Source: CAVRRZ01 sp963723745
GTDB lineage: Bacteria; Actinomycetota; Actinomycetes; Mycobacteriales; Geodermatophilaceae
DNA length: 64,000 nucleotides
Direction of reading: 5' to 3'
Assembly: GCA_963723745.1 (NCBI GenBank)
Contig: CAVRRZ010000005.1
Coordinates: forward strand, 1,550,001-1,614,000
The notes below the pieces were generated by a model. That model searched no databases. It was given only the letters and a program-made list of their open reading frames with translations, and was not told the origin of the DNA. The position numbers were made by a program, and so were the translations under genes. Below, piece by piece: positions 1 to 6,050 of the stretch (its first letter is position 1; each line of letters starts with the position of its first letter).

Positions 1-882
1 GAAGAAGACGAAGCCGACCAGGGCGGCGACGACGGCCCAGCCCACCGCCAGCGGCCACGCGTACGGCAGCGGCTCGTGCTCGGAGAGCAGCGCGGTGCGG
101 ACCAGGTCGATGTAGATCGCGGCCGGGTTGACCTGCAGGAGCACGCGGACCACGTCGGGCACGTCCCGGGTGAACACCGTGATGCTGAAGAAGACCCCCG
201 AGGTGTAGAGCCACGTGCGCAGGACGAACGGCAGGACCTGGTCGATGTCGGGCGCCCGCGCCACCAGCCGGGCGACGGCGAGGGTCACCCCCGCGTTGAA
301 CACGCACTGCAGGGCCACCGCGACGGGGACGAGCAACCAGGCGGCGGTGACCGGTTCACCGGTGAGCAGCACGGCCCCGGCGAGCACGACCAGCGCGCCG
401 GCGAGCTGCTGGAGCTCCGCGAGGGTGTAGGCCAGCGGCAGCGTCGCACGCGGGAAGTGCAGCGCCCGGATGAGGCCGAGGTTGCCCGAGACGGAGTCCG
501 CGCCGTGCCGCACGGACCGCTGCGTGAAGGTGAAGATGAAGACGCCGATCACCAGGAACGCGACGAAGTTGTCCACACCGCGGCTGGTGTTCAGGAGCAC
601 GCCGAACAGCAGGAGGTAGACGGCCGCGTTCAGCAGCGGCGTGAGCAGCTGCCACACCTGCCCCAGTCGGGCCGAGGTGTAGAGCGTGGCCACACGCGCG
701 TTGGCGAACGCCACCAGGAAGTGCCGGCGGGCCCACAGCAGACGCAGGTACTGGCGCAGTCCCGGCCGGGCGGAGCTGGAGATCAGGCCGTGGCGCCCGG
801 CGAGCACGCTGCTCCACCCGGGCGGCAGCGCGTCGAGGTCGTCGGCCGGCGCCGTCGGGTCCTGGTCGCGGAACGGGGACAT
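1..882 (-). CDS. ABC-2 type polysaccharide export permease (partial, 3' end outside window)
   Basis: This is the membrane subunit of an ABC exporter for a surface glycan or teichoic-acid-like polymer (TagG/Wzm type). The 294 codons visible here start at an ATG and run off the left edge with no stop. The N-terminal third is cytoplasmic (motif LRLLWARRHFLVAFANAR near residues 47-64). Hydrophobic segments follow from about residue 80, in the ABC-2 pattern. It is the last visible gene of an operon whose upstream members make nucleotide-activated alcohols and sugars, with 5 bases between it and the glycosyltransferase. The ATPase partner is not in view and would be expected just beyond the edge. 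The family call is from sequence pattern; the substrate is inferred. Confidence 0.85.
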   Translation of the reverse strand, partial: MSPFRDQDPTAPADDLDALPPGWSSVLAGRHGLISSSARPGLRQYLRLLWARRHFLVAFANARVATLYTSARLGQVWQLLTPLLNAAVYLLLFGVLLNTSRGVDNFVAFLVIGVFIFTFTQRSVRHGADSVSGNLGLIRALHFPRATLPLAYTLAELQQLAGALVVLAGAVLLTGEPVTAAWLLVPVAVALQCVFNAGVTLAVARLVARAPDIDQVLPFVLRTWLYTSGVFFSITVFTRDVPDVVRVLLQVNPAAIYIDLVRTALLSEHEPLPYAWPLAVGWAVVAALVGFVFF

Positions 883-887
883 CGCGG

Positions 888-1751
888 TCAGATCACCGGC
901 GGCCGGCCGGCAAGGGTCATCCGCCAGACGGTGCGCCAGCGCAGCGTCCGGCGGCCACCGGTCGGGGCGCGGAAACCCTCGCCGAAGCCGCGCAGGGCCT
1001 GCGCCCTGGCGGCGGCGTCCGGAGCGCGCGCCAGCGTGAGCACGGCCCACGTGGCGAGGTAGGCGGCCGCCACGGGAACAGGCAGATGCCGCCGGGCGAG
1101 CAGCACCCGATTGCGCGAGGTGTACCGGTAGAAGCCGGCGTGGCGCTGCGGGGCGACGGCGGGGTGGTGGACGACGACGTCCCCGGCGTACCGCACCCGG
1201 AAGCCCGTGTCCCACACCCGCCAGGCCAGGTCGATCCCCTCGTGGGCGTAGTAGAAGCCGTCGGGCCAGCCGCCCACCTGCTCGAACAGGTCCCGCCGGA
1301 CGGCCACGACCGCCTCGCAGACCGCGCAGACGTCGCTGCTGCGCCCCGGGTCCCCGACCCGCAACCGGGGCACCCACTGCCGCGGCGTCGGCCGGCCGCC
1401 GGGGTCGGCGAACCGCGGCTGCACCATCCCCAGCGAGGGGTCGGCGGCGAACAGGCCGGCGAGGCGGGCGAGCACGTCGTCGGTGGGGAGCACCGCGTCG
1501 TCGTCCACGAACACCAGCAGATCGCCCTGCACGGAGGACACCCCGCTGTTGCGGCCCGCAGGGATGCCGACGTTGTCGGGGAGGGCGATCCCCTTGACGC
1601 CCGGTGGCAGGCGGGTGGGCGACCACCCGTTCCCGACGACGACGACGTCCAGCTCGACCTCGCGCTGGGCGAGCACCGACTCCACGGCCCGACGGAGTTC
1701 CTCCGGTCGGTCGCCCTGGGTGAGGACGACGCAGCCGAACGCCGGCGTCAT
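888..1751 (-). CDS. GT2 family glycosyltransferase
   Basis: This 287-residue GT-A-fold enzyme transfers a sugar from a nucleotide donor, probably onto the polymer exported by the adjacent permease. The N-terminus reads FGCVVLTQGDRPEELRRAVE. The metal-binding motif FVDDDA lies near residue 85. A C-terminal region with YAHEGIDLAWRVWDTGF and HHPAVAPQRHAGFYRYTSRN matches rhamnosyl- or galactofuranosyl-type GT2 enzymes. The ATG start overlaps the stop of the upstream CDP-alcohol transferase as ATGA, so the two are translationally coupled. The acceptor and sugar cannot be read from sequence. Confidence 0.88.
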   Translation of the reverse strand: MTPAFGCVVLTQGDRPEELRRAVESVLAQREVELDVVVVGNGWSPTRLPPGVKGIALPDNVGIPAGRNSGVSSVQGDLLVFVDDDAVLPTDDVLARLAGLFAADPSLGMVQPRFADPGGRPTPRQWVPRLRVGDPGRSSDVCAVCEAVVAVRRDLFEQVGGWPDGFYYAHEGIDLAWRVWDTGFRVRYAGDVVVHHPAVAPQRHAGFYRYTSRNRVLLARRHLPVPVAAAYLATWAVLTLARAPDAAARAQALRGFGEGFRAPTGGRRTLRWRTVWRMTLAGRPPVI

Positions 1752-2545
1752 CGCAGCTTGTCCGAGCGCAGGATGCTGAGCAGGTGCCCGCCCGCGACCA
1801 CGACGGCGACGGGCACCAGCACGAGGAGCAGCAATCGGCTGCCCGCCATGTCGTCGGTCAGCCCGTCCACGACCCCGGCGAGCACGGCGAGCACGCTGAA
1901 CTCCTGCGCCAGCAGGGCCCGGTTGAACGGGACGACGCGCAGCGCCCGCCGGACCGTGCCGAGGGCACCGCGCGGGCCGCTCGGCCCCCGGTCGGCCAGC
2001 GGAGGGCGGCCCGCGAGCGCGCGGGAGGCGTGCACGAGGTCGGTCTCGGCCTTGACCATGAGCACCAGCACGCCGACCGCGAGCCCGAGCGTGGTCCAGC
2101 CACCGAGCTCGCCGAGGTCGCCGAGCCCACCGTCGACCCGGACGCCGAGTGCGATCACCAGAGCCGCGTCGGTCGAGTAGTGGCCGATGCGGTCCAGGTA
2201 GATGCCCGCCGGCGTGCAGGTCCCCCGCCACCGGGCGATCTCGCCGTCGCAGCAGTCGAGCAGCAGCTGGAGCTGGACGAGCACGAACGCCGCGACCGGG
2301 GTGAGGGGATGCGGCACGGTGAGCACGAGTGCGGCCAGCAGGCCCGCGGCGATCATCGCCCAGGTGACGGTGTCGGCGCTGACGCCGGTGCGGAGCAGCA
2401 GTTTCGTGACCCGGAGGGAGACGCGGCGCATGTACAGGCGGCCGGCCCAGTGCTCGCCGTTGACCCGCCCGACGACCTCCTCGGGCTGGCAGACGGGCCG
2501 CAGCTCGTCGAGCGTCGGCGTGCCCGCTCTCCGCCCGCCCGACAT
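1748..2545 (-). CDS. CDP-alcohol phosphatidyltransferase family protein with an altered catalytic motif
   Basis: This 265-residue membrane enzyme should join a CDP-activated alcohol to an acceptor with release of CMP. The signature is present as D97-CC-D100-G101..A104-R105...G114...D118...H122. The fourth acidic residue, usually the catalytic base aspartate, is histidine here; D126 lies four residues later. Hydrophobic segments flank the motif (about 60-95, 125-155 and 210-255). The ATG at 2545 has GAGGACGGG upstream; a GTG at 2560 is an alternative. It sits between the glycerol-1-phosphate-dehydrogenase-like gene and the GT2, so a polymer or lipid carrying an alcohol phosphate is the likely product. 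Confidence 0.85.
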   Translation of the reverse strand: MSGGRRAGTPTLDELRPVCQPEEVVGRVNGEHWAGRLYMRRVSLRVTKLLLRTGVSADTVTWAMIAAGLLAALVLTVPHPLTPVAAFVLVQLQLLLDCCDGEIARWRGTCTPAGIYLDRIGHYSTDAALVIALGVRVDGGLGDLGELGGWTTLGLAVGVLVLMVKAETDLVHASRALAGRPPLADRGPSGPRGALGTVRRALRVVPFNRALLAQEFSVLAVLAGVVDGLTDDMAGSRLLLLVLVPVAVVVAGGHLLSILRSDKLR

Positions 2546-2556
2546 CCCGCCCGTCC

Positions 2557-3630
2557 TCACACCCACGCCGGTGCGGAGACCGCGTCGACGTAGTCCTTCA
2601 CCGCGAGGCCGGTGTCCTCCTCGTTGAGCCCGAGCTCCTCCAGGATCGTGTACCGGCCGGGCCGCGTCTCCGGTGCGTGCAGCACGGCCCGGGTGAACTC
2701 CCCCTCGTCGAGCCCGAGGTCCGCGGGCGCGACCGGCAGCCCGTGCCGGCGCAGCGCCGCCACGATCTCCTCGAAGCGGGCCACGTCCCGCCGGAGGAAC
2801 GTGGCGAACGCGGCACCGACCCCGACCTGTTCGCCGTGGTAGCCACCTCGATCGTCGTAGAGCCGGTCGATCGCGTGGGAGATCTCGTGGCAGGCCCCGC
2901 TGCACGGACGGCTCGTCCCGGCGATGACCATCGCCATCCCCGACATCACGAGCGACTCGGCGAGGGTGACCAGGAACGTCCCGTCGGCGATCGTGCCGCG
3001 CTGGAGCAGGACGGCGTCCCCGGCGGCCCGGGCCAGCATCAGGGCGAGGCCGTCCACCGGTTCGCCGAACCGGTCGCGGGCCAACTGCCAGTCCTCGACG
3101 GCGCAGAGGTTGGAGAGTGCCTCACCGATCCCGGCGCGCACCGAGCGCGCCGGTGCGCGGCGCACGAGCGCGAGGTCCACGAGGACGGCGATCGGCGCGG
3201 GGACGCCGTAGGAGTTCCGACCGCTGTCGGTGTCGAGGATGCTCGTCGGCGACGCGATGCCGTCGTGCGCGAGGTTCGTGGCCACGGCCACCATCGGCAG
3301 GCCCACCCGGGCCGCGGCGAACTTCGTCACGTCGAGCACGCGGCCACCACCCACGCCCACCAGGGCGTCGTACGGGCGCCGACCCGCATCCCGGGCCAGG
3401 TCCACGGCGGCGTCGAGCGTGCCGCCCCCGACGGAGAAGAGATCGGCCCGGGGCAGCTGCGCCGCCAGGCCGTCGGCCACCGCCGCGGCCGAGGCGGAGC
3501 CCAGGACGACGGCCACCTGCCCCCCGGCGGAGATCCGGTGCTCCGCGAGCACCGCGGCCAGGTCGCCCAGCGCTCCGGGGCGCACGTCCACGACGAGCGG
3601 AGCGGTGATCGTCCTGGCCAGGAGCGTCAT
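2557..3630 (-). CDS. Iron-containing alcohol dehydrogenase, glycerol-1-phosphate dehydrogenase (EgsA/AraM) type
   Basis: The predicted reaction is NAD(P)H reduction of a ketone such as dihydroxyacetone phosphate to sn-glycerol-1-phosphate. The 357-residue protein has the nucleotide-binding stretch VGVGGGRVLDVTKFAA, then NLAHDGIASPTSI, and metal-ligand histidines in SGACHEISHAIDRL and GGYHGEQVGVG. This combination is characteristic of AraM/EgsA rather than ordinary Fe-alcohol dehydrogenases. Its ATG overlaps the end of the NTP transferase gene (ATGA), and the next gene follows after 11 bases. The set suggests synthesis of CDP-glycerol with the archaeal-type stereochemistry, but another polyol phosphate is possible. 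Confidence 0.8.
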   Translation of the reverse strand: MTLLARTITAPLVVDVRPGALGDLAAVLAEHRISAGGQVAVVLGSASAAAVADGLAAQLPRADLFSVGGGTLDAAVDLARDAGRRPYDALVGVGGGRVLDVTKFAAARVGLPMVAVATNLAHDGIASPTSILDTDSGRNSYGVPAPIAVLVDLALVRRAPARSVRAGIGEALSNLCAVEDWQLARDRFGEPVDGLALMLARAAGDAVLLQRGTIADGTFLVTLAESLVMSGMAMVIAGTSRPCSGACHEISHAIDRLYDDRGGYHGEQVGVGAAFATFLRRDVARFEEIVAALRRHGLPVAPADLGLDEGEFTRAVLHAPETRPGRYTILEELGLNEEDTGLAVKDYVDAVSAPAWV

Positions 3631-4364
3631 GCCAGCTCCCGGGCCCGCCGGAGGTCGTCGCCGTCGTCGATCTCCACCCAGGCGACCTCCCCGATGGGCC
3701 GCACGTCGACGCGGAACCCCCGGTCCACCAGCTCCTGGTACCCGTCCTCGTAATAGCGGCCGGGGTCGCGGCGCCACGTCGCCTCGAGCGCCTCGGCCAA
3801 CGGCGCCGCCGCCGCCGGCTCGAGGAGGGTGATCCCGATGTACTCGCCGTCGGCGCGGCCCGGTGACATCTGCTTGGTGATCCGCCGCAGTCCCGCCTCC
3901 GGCGTCCAGCGGACCTTCATCTCCTCGTCGGCCAGCTGCTTGACCGTGTCCACGGCGAGCAGGAGCGCCGGTCCCCGCTCCGCGAGCAGCGTCTCCTCCA
4001 CCGAGGCGGGGTGCACGGTGTCGCCGTTGGCCAGGATGGCGCCCTCGCCGAAGAACTCGCGCGCGCACCACAGCGAGTAGGCGTTGTTCCAGGTCCCGAT
4101 GCCGCCGTCGCCGGCCTTGTCGTTGTCGATCAGGTGCAGCCGCACCCCGTACCGGCGCTGGAACTCCGCCCGCCGGTCCCGGAGAGCGTCCGCCGCATGG
4201 CCGACCACGAGGACGACGTCGGTCAGGCCCACGGTCGCGAAGTTGCCCAGCGTGCAGTCGAGCACCGTCCGCCCGTCCCCGATGGGAACCAGCGGTTTGG
4301 GCAGGGTGTCGGTCCAGGGCCGCAGCCGCCGGCCCGCACCGGCCGCCAGCACGAGCCCGATCAC
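3627..4364 (-). CDS. NTP transferase (sugar/alcohol-phosphate nucleotidylyltransferase)
   Basis: This enzyme should activate a phosphorylated alcohol with CTP. It carries the signature GLVLAAGAGRRLRPWTDTLP followed by KPLVPIGD, then an acidic GDTVHP metal site and a C-terminal VEIDDGDDLRRARE as in phosphocholine- or inositol-phosphate-type cytidylyltransferases. I place the start at the second of two adjacent GTG codons (4364), because GCGGAGG lies about 6 bases upstream; the first GTG is at 4367. This gives 245 residues. A longer in-frame extension to 4598 has no recognisable domain and crosses the promoter of the divergent gene. It heads the leftward operon. Confidence 0.85.
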   Translation of the reverse strand: MIGLVLAAGAGRRLRPWTDTLPKPLVPIGDGRTVLDCTLGNFATVGLTDVVLVVGHAADALRDRRAEFQRRYGVRLHLIDNDKAGDGGIGTWNNAYSLWCAREFFGEGAILANGDTVHPASVEETLLAERGPALLLAVDTVKQLADEEMKVRWTPEAGLRRITKQMSPGRADGEYIGITLLEPAAAAPLAEALEATWRRDPGRYYEDGYQELVDRGFRVDVRPIGEVAWVEIDDGDDLRRARELA

Positions 4365-4574
4365 CACCGGCCTCCGCGAACCAGCTCGACCAGTTGCACC
4401 GACCGCCTCCTGCTCCGCGACGAGCGCCGTGCGCCCCTCGCACCCCTGCGGATCGAGGGAAACGCCCAATGTATGCAGATCAGTGCCGAAGCACACCGCC
4501 GCGCGACGCCGTGGTCCACCGAGACGGGAGGGACGCGGACGGAGTGGGTCTCGCCCCGGCGAGCATCGGTGTGG

Positions 4575-4580
4575 CAGACT
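4575..4580 (+). promoter_or_regulatory. Candidate -10 box for the aromatic leader peptide
   Basis: CAGACT resembles the actinobacterial -10 TANNNT and lies 7 bases before the GTG of the leader peptide. Transcription would start at or next to that GTG, making the leader leaderless. No convincing -35 was seen. Confidence 0.45.
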
Positions 4581-4587
4581 GTCCGAC

Positions 4588-4650
4588 GTGCTCGCCACGG
4601 TCAGCTTTTACTTCGGTCACCGGGATCCGGTGTCCGTTCCTGCTGGCTGA
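4588..4650 (+). CDS. Aromatic leader peptide (20 residues, Phe-Tyr-Phe)
   Basis: A short reading frame of 20 codons reads VLATVSFYFGHRDPVSVPAG. Codons 7-9 (4606-4614) are TTT TAC TTC, a run of Phe-Tyr-Phe. It is followed 16 bases after its stop by a strong terminator and then by chorismate mutase, the branch-point enzyme for Phe and Tyr. This is the layout of a ribosome-mediated attenuator: low charged tRNA-Phe or tRNA-Tyr would stall the ribosome on FYF. It fills the otherwise gene-free stretch 4365-4744. The peptide is inferred from sequence alone. Confidence 0.65.
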   Translation: MLATVSFYFGHRDPVSVPAG

Positions 4651-4666
4651 GCACACGCCGCAACAG

Positions 4667-4699
4667 ACGCCCCGGGCCCGAGAGCCCGGGGCGTTTCTC
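4667..4699 (+). terminator. Attenuator terminator upstream of chorismate mutase
   Basis: ACGCCCCGGGC (4667-4677) pairs perfectly with GCCCGGGGCGT (4684-4694) around a 6-base loop, followed by TTTCTCGTTCTCG. The hairpin lies 50 bases before the chorismate mutase start. The CCGGG at 4620-4624, inside the leader peptide region, can pair with CCCGG in the left arm and so could serve as the alternative antiterminator pairing. Confidence 0.7.
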
Positions 4700-4744
4700 G
4701 TTCTCGGGCCCCGGAACCCGCCAGACACCGAGGAAGATCCCGAG

Positions 4745-5101
4745 ATGAGCGCCCCCACCGCCCCCACCACCGCGTCCGACGGCCACATCGCCGCTCGGCG
4801 CGAGGAGATCGCTGCTCCGCGCGAGGAGATCGCCGCTCCGCGCGAGGAGATCGCCGCTCCGCGCGAGGAGATCGCCGCTCTGCGCGAGGAGATCGACGCC
4901 TGCGACGCGCAGATCATCGAGCTCGTGCAGCGGCGCCTCGCCGTCTCCCGCGAGATCGGCGCGCTGCGCGCCGCCACCGGGGGCACCCGCCTGTCCCTGA
5001 CGCGCGAGTCCGAGGTGCTCAACCGCTTCCGCGTCGCACTCGGCCCGGACGGCGCCGCCCTCGGCATGATGCTGCTCCGGCAGGGCCGCGGCCGCCTGTG
5101 A
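4745..5101 (+). CDS. Chorismate mutase (AroQ, actinobacterial intracellular type) with N-terminal heptad repeat
   Basis: The enzyme converts chorismate to prephenate, the entry to Phe and Tyr synthesis. The core from about residue 48 (LREEIDACDAQIIELVQRRL, then GGTRL and a C-terminus LLRQGRGRL) matches the small AroQ-delta mutase of Mycobacterium, which is activated by binding DAHP synthase. In that protein the tail ends RGRLGH; here the last two residues are absent. The N-terminus is unusual: five 7-residue units REEIAAP/L extend the first helix. The start is ATG with GAGGAAG upstream. Expression is probably controlled by the FYF leader and terminator in front. Confidence 0.9.
   Translation: MSAPTAPTTASDGHIAARREEIAAPREEIAAPREEIAAPREEIAALREEIDACDAQIIELVQRRLAVSREIGALRAATGGTRLSLTRESEVLNRFRVALGPDGAALGMMLLRQGRGRL
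4790..4894 (+). repeat. Five 21-bp in-frame tandem repeats in chorismate mutase
   Basis: Five units of 21 bp with the core CGCGAGGAGATC occur at 4790, 4811, 4832, 4853 and 4874. Units 2-4 are nearly identical, and the fifth becomes the first turn of the conserved catalytic helix. Each unit encodes one heptad (I-A-A-x-R-E-E in register), so copy number can change without breaking the frame. Confidence 0.9.
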
Positions 5102-5115
5102 CGGGAGCCCCGACC

Positions 5116-5121
5116 TAGGCT
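5116..5121 (+). promoter_or_regulatory. Candidate -10 box, leaderless PIG-L gene
   Basis: TAGGCT lies 7 bases before the GTG at 5129, the spacing expected when transcription begins at the start codon. There is no purine-rich ribosome-binding site in front of that GTG. Confidence 0.5.
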
Positions 5122-5128
5122 CCCGCAG

Positions 5129-5869
5129 GTGAGTTCACCGTTCGCCCTGCCCACCGCCCCGGCCGAGCACGTCGAGCGCGCGCTGTGCGTGCTGGCACAT
5201 CCCGACGACGTCGACTTCGGCAGCGCCGGCACGGTCGCCACCTGGACCGACGCCGGCACCGAGGTCACCTACTGCCTGGTGACCGACGGGGACGCCGGCG
5301 GGTTCGACGACACGCCCCGCGAGCAGATGGGTCCGCTGCGTCGGGCCGAGCAGCAGGCGGCGGCCGCCGCGGTGGGCGTCACCGACGTCCGGTTCCTGGG
5401 CTATCCCGACGGCCGACTGGAGCTCACCCTCGACCTGCGCCGCGACATCAGCCGGGTGATCCGCCAGGTGCGGCCGCAGCGGGTGCTCACCAGCTCGCCC
5501 GAGCGGTTCTGGGACCGCATCGGCGCCAGCCACCCCGACCACATGACCGTGGGCGAGTCGACGCTGCGCGCGGTCTACCCCGACGCCCGCAACCCTTTCG
5601 CCTTCCCCGAACTGCTCGCCGAGGAGGGGCTCGAGGCCTGGTCGGTCGCCGAGGTCTGGCTGACCGCCAGCCCGCGCGCCGACCACGCCGTCGACGTCAC
5701 CGACGTCGTCGACCGGAAGTTCGCCGCCCTGCGCAGCCACGTCAGCCAGGTCGGGCACCTCGCCGAGCTGGAGGATTTCGTGACCCAGTGGATGCGGCAG
5801 ACCGCCCGACTGCAGGGGCTCGACGAGGGCCGGCTCGCCGAGGCCTTCCACGTGGTCCACACCGCGTGA
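5129..5869 (+). CDS. PIG-L family deacetylase (LmbE-like)
   Basis: This is a 246-residue zinc-dependent N-acetyl-sugar deacetylase of the LmbE/PIG-L family, the family that includes MshB and Mca of mycothiol metabolism. The zinc motif AHPDD is at residues 23-27 (CVLAHPDDVDFGS), with a second metal-ligand histidine in ASHPDHMTVG. The substrate is unknown. The gene starts with GTG, shows a -10-like TAGGCT 7 bases upstream, and probably has its own promoter, being 27 bases after chorismate mutase. A mycothiol role is possible but no other mycothiol gene is nearby. Confidence 0.85.
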   Translation: MSSPFALPTAPAEHVERALCVLAHPDDVDFGSAGTVATWTDAGTEVTYCLVTDGDAGGFDDTPREQMGPLRRAEQQAAAAAVGVTDVRFLGYPDGRLELTLDLRRDISRVIRQVRPQRVLTSSPERFWDRIGASHPDHMTVGESTLRAVYPDARNPFAFPELLAEEGLEAWSVAEVWLTASPRADHAVDVTDVVDRKFAALRSHVSQVGHLAELEDFVTQWMRQTARLQGLDEGRLAEAFHVVHTA

Positions 5870-5964
5870 GGGCGGCCCGGACAGCCGAGTGCCGCGTGTG
5901 GCGGACGGGATGGGACGGACAGGTCCGGCCCACGTGTCGCGCACTCCACCACCCCGGTGGCTCG

Positions 5965-5970
5965 TAGACT
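5965..5970 (+). promoter_or_regulatory. Candidate -10 box upstream of the pyruvyltransferase gene
   Basis: TAGACT, a strong actinobacterial -10 match, lies about 80 bases before the start of the polysaccharide pyruvyltransferase gene. It implies a 5' untranslated region of roughly 70 bases. No clear -35 was seen. Confidence 0.4.
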
Positions 5971-6050
5971 GGCCGCCGACCCCGACAGCGGGCGCTCTCC
6001 GTCGTGCGGCCCACGCCGCTGCTGCGCCCCTCTGCATTTGGATGCCTTTG

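Noticed and set aside
76..1062. Plus-strand 328-codon frame at the left edge
   Set aside because: It is rich in Gln/Arg/Gly with no domain, and the opposite strand encodes a clear ABC-2 permease.
4367..4598. N-terminal extension of the NTP transferase gene
   Set aside because: The extension has no conserved motif and overlaps the region carrying the divergent leader promoter. A GTG with a good ribosome-binding site starts the conserved domain.
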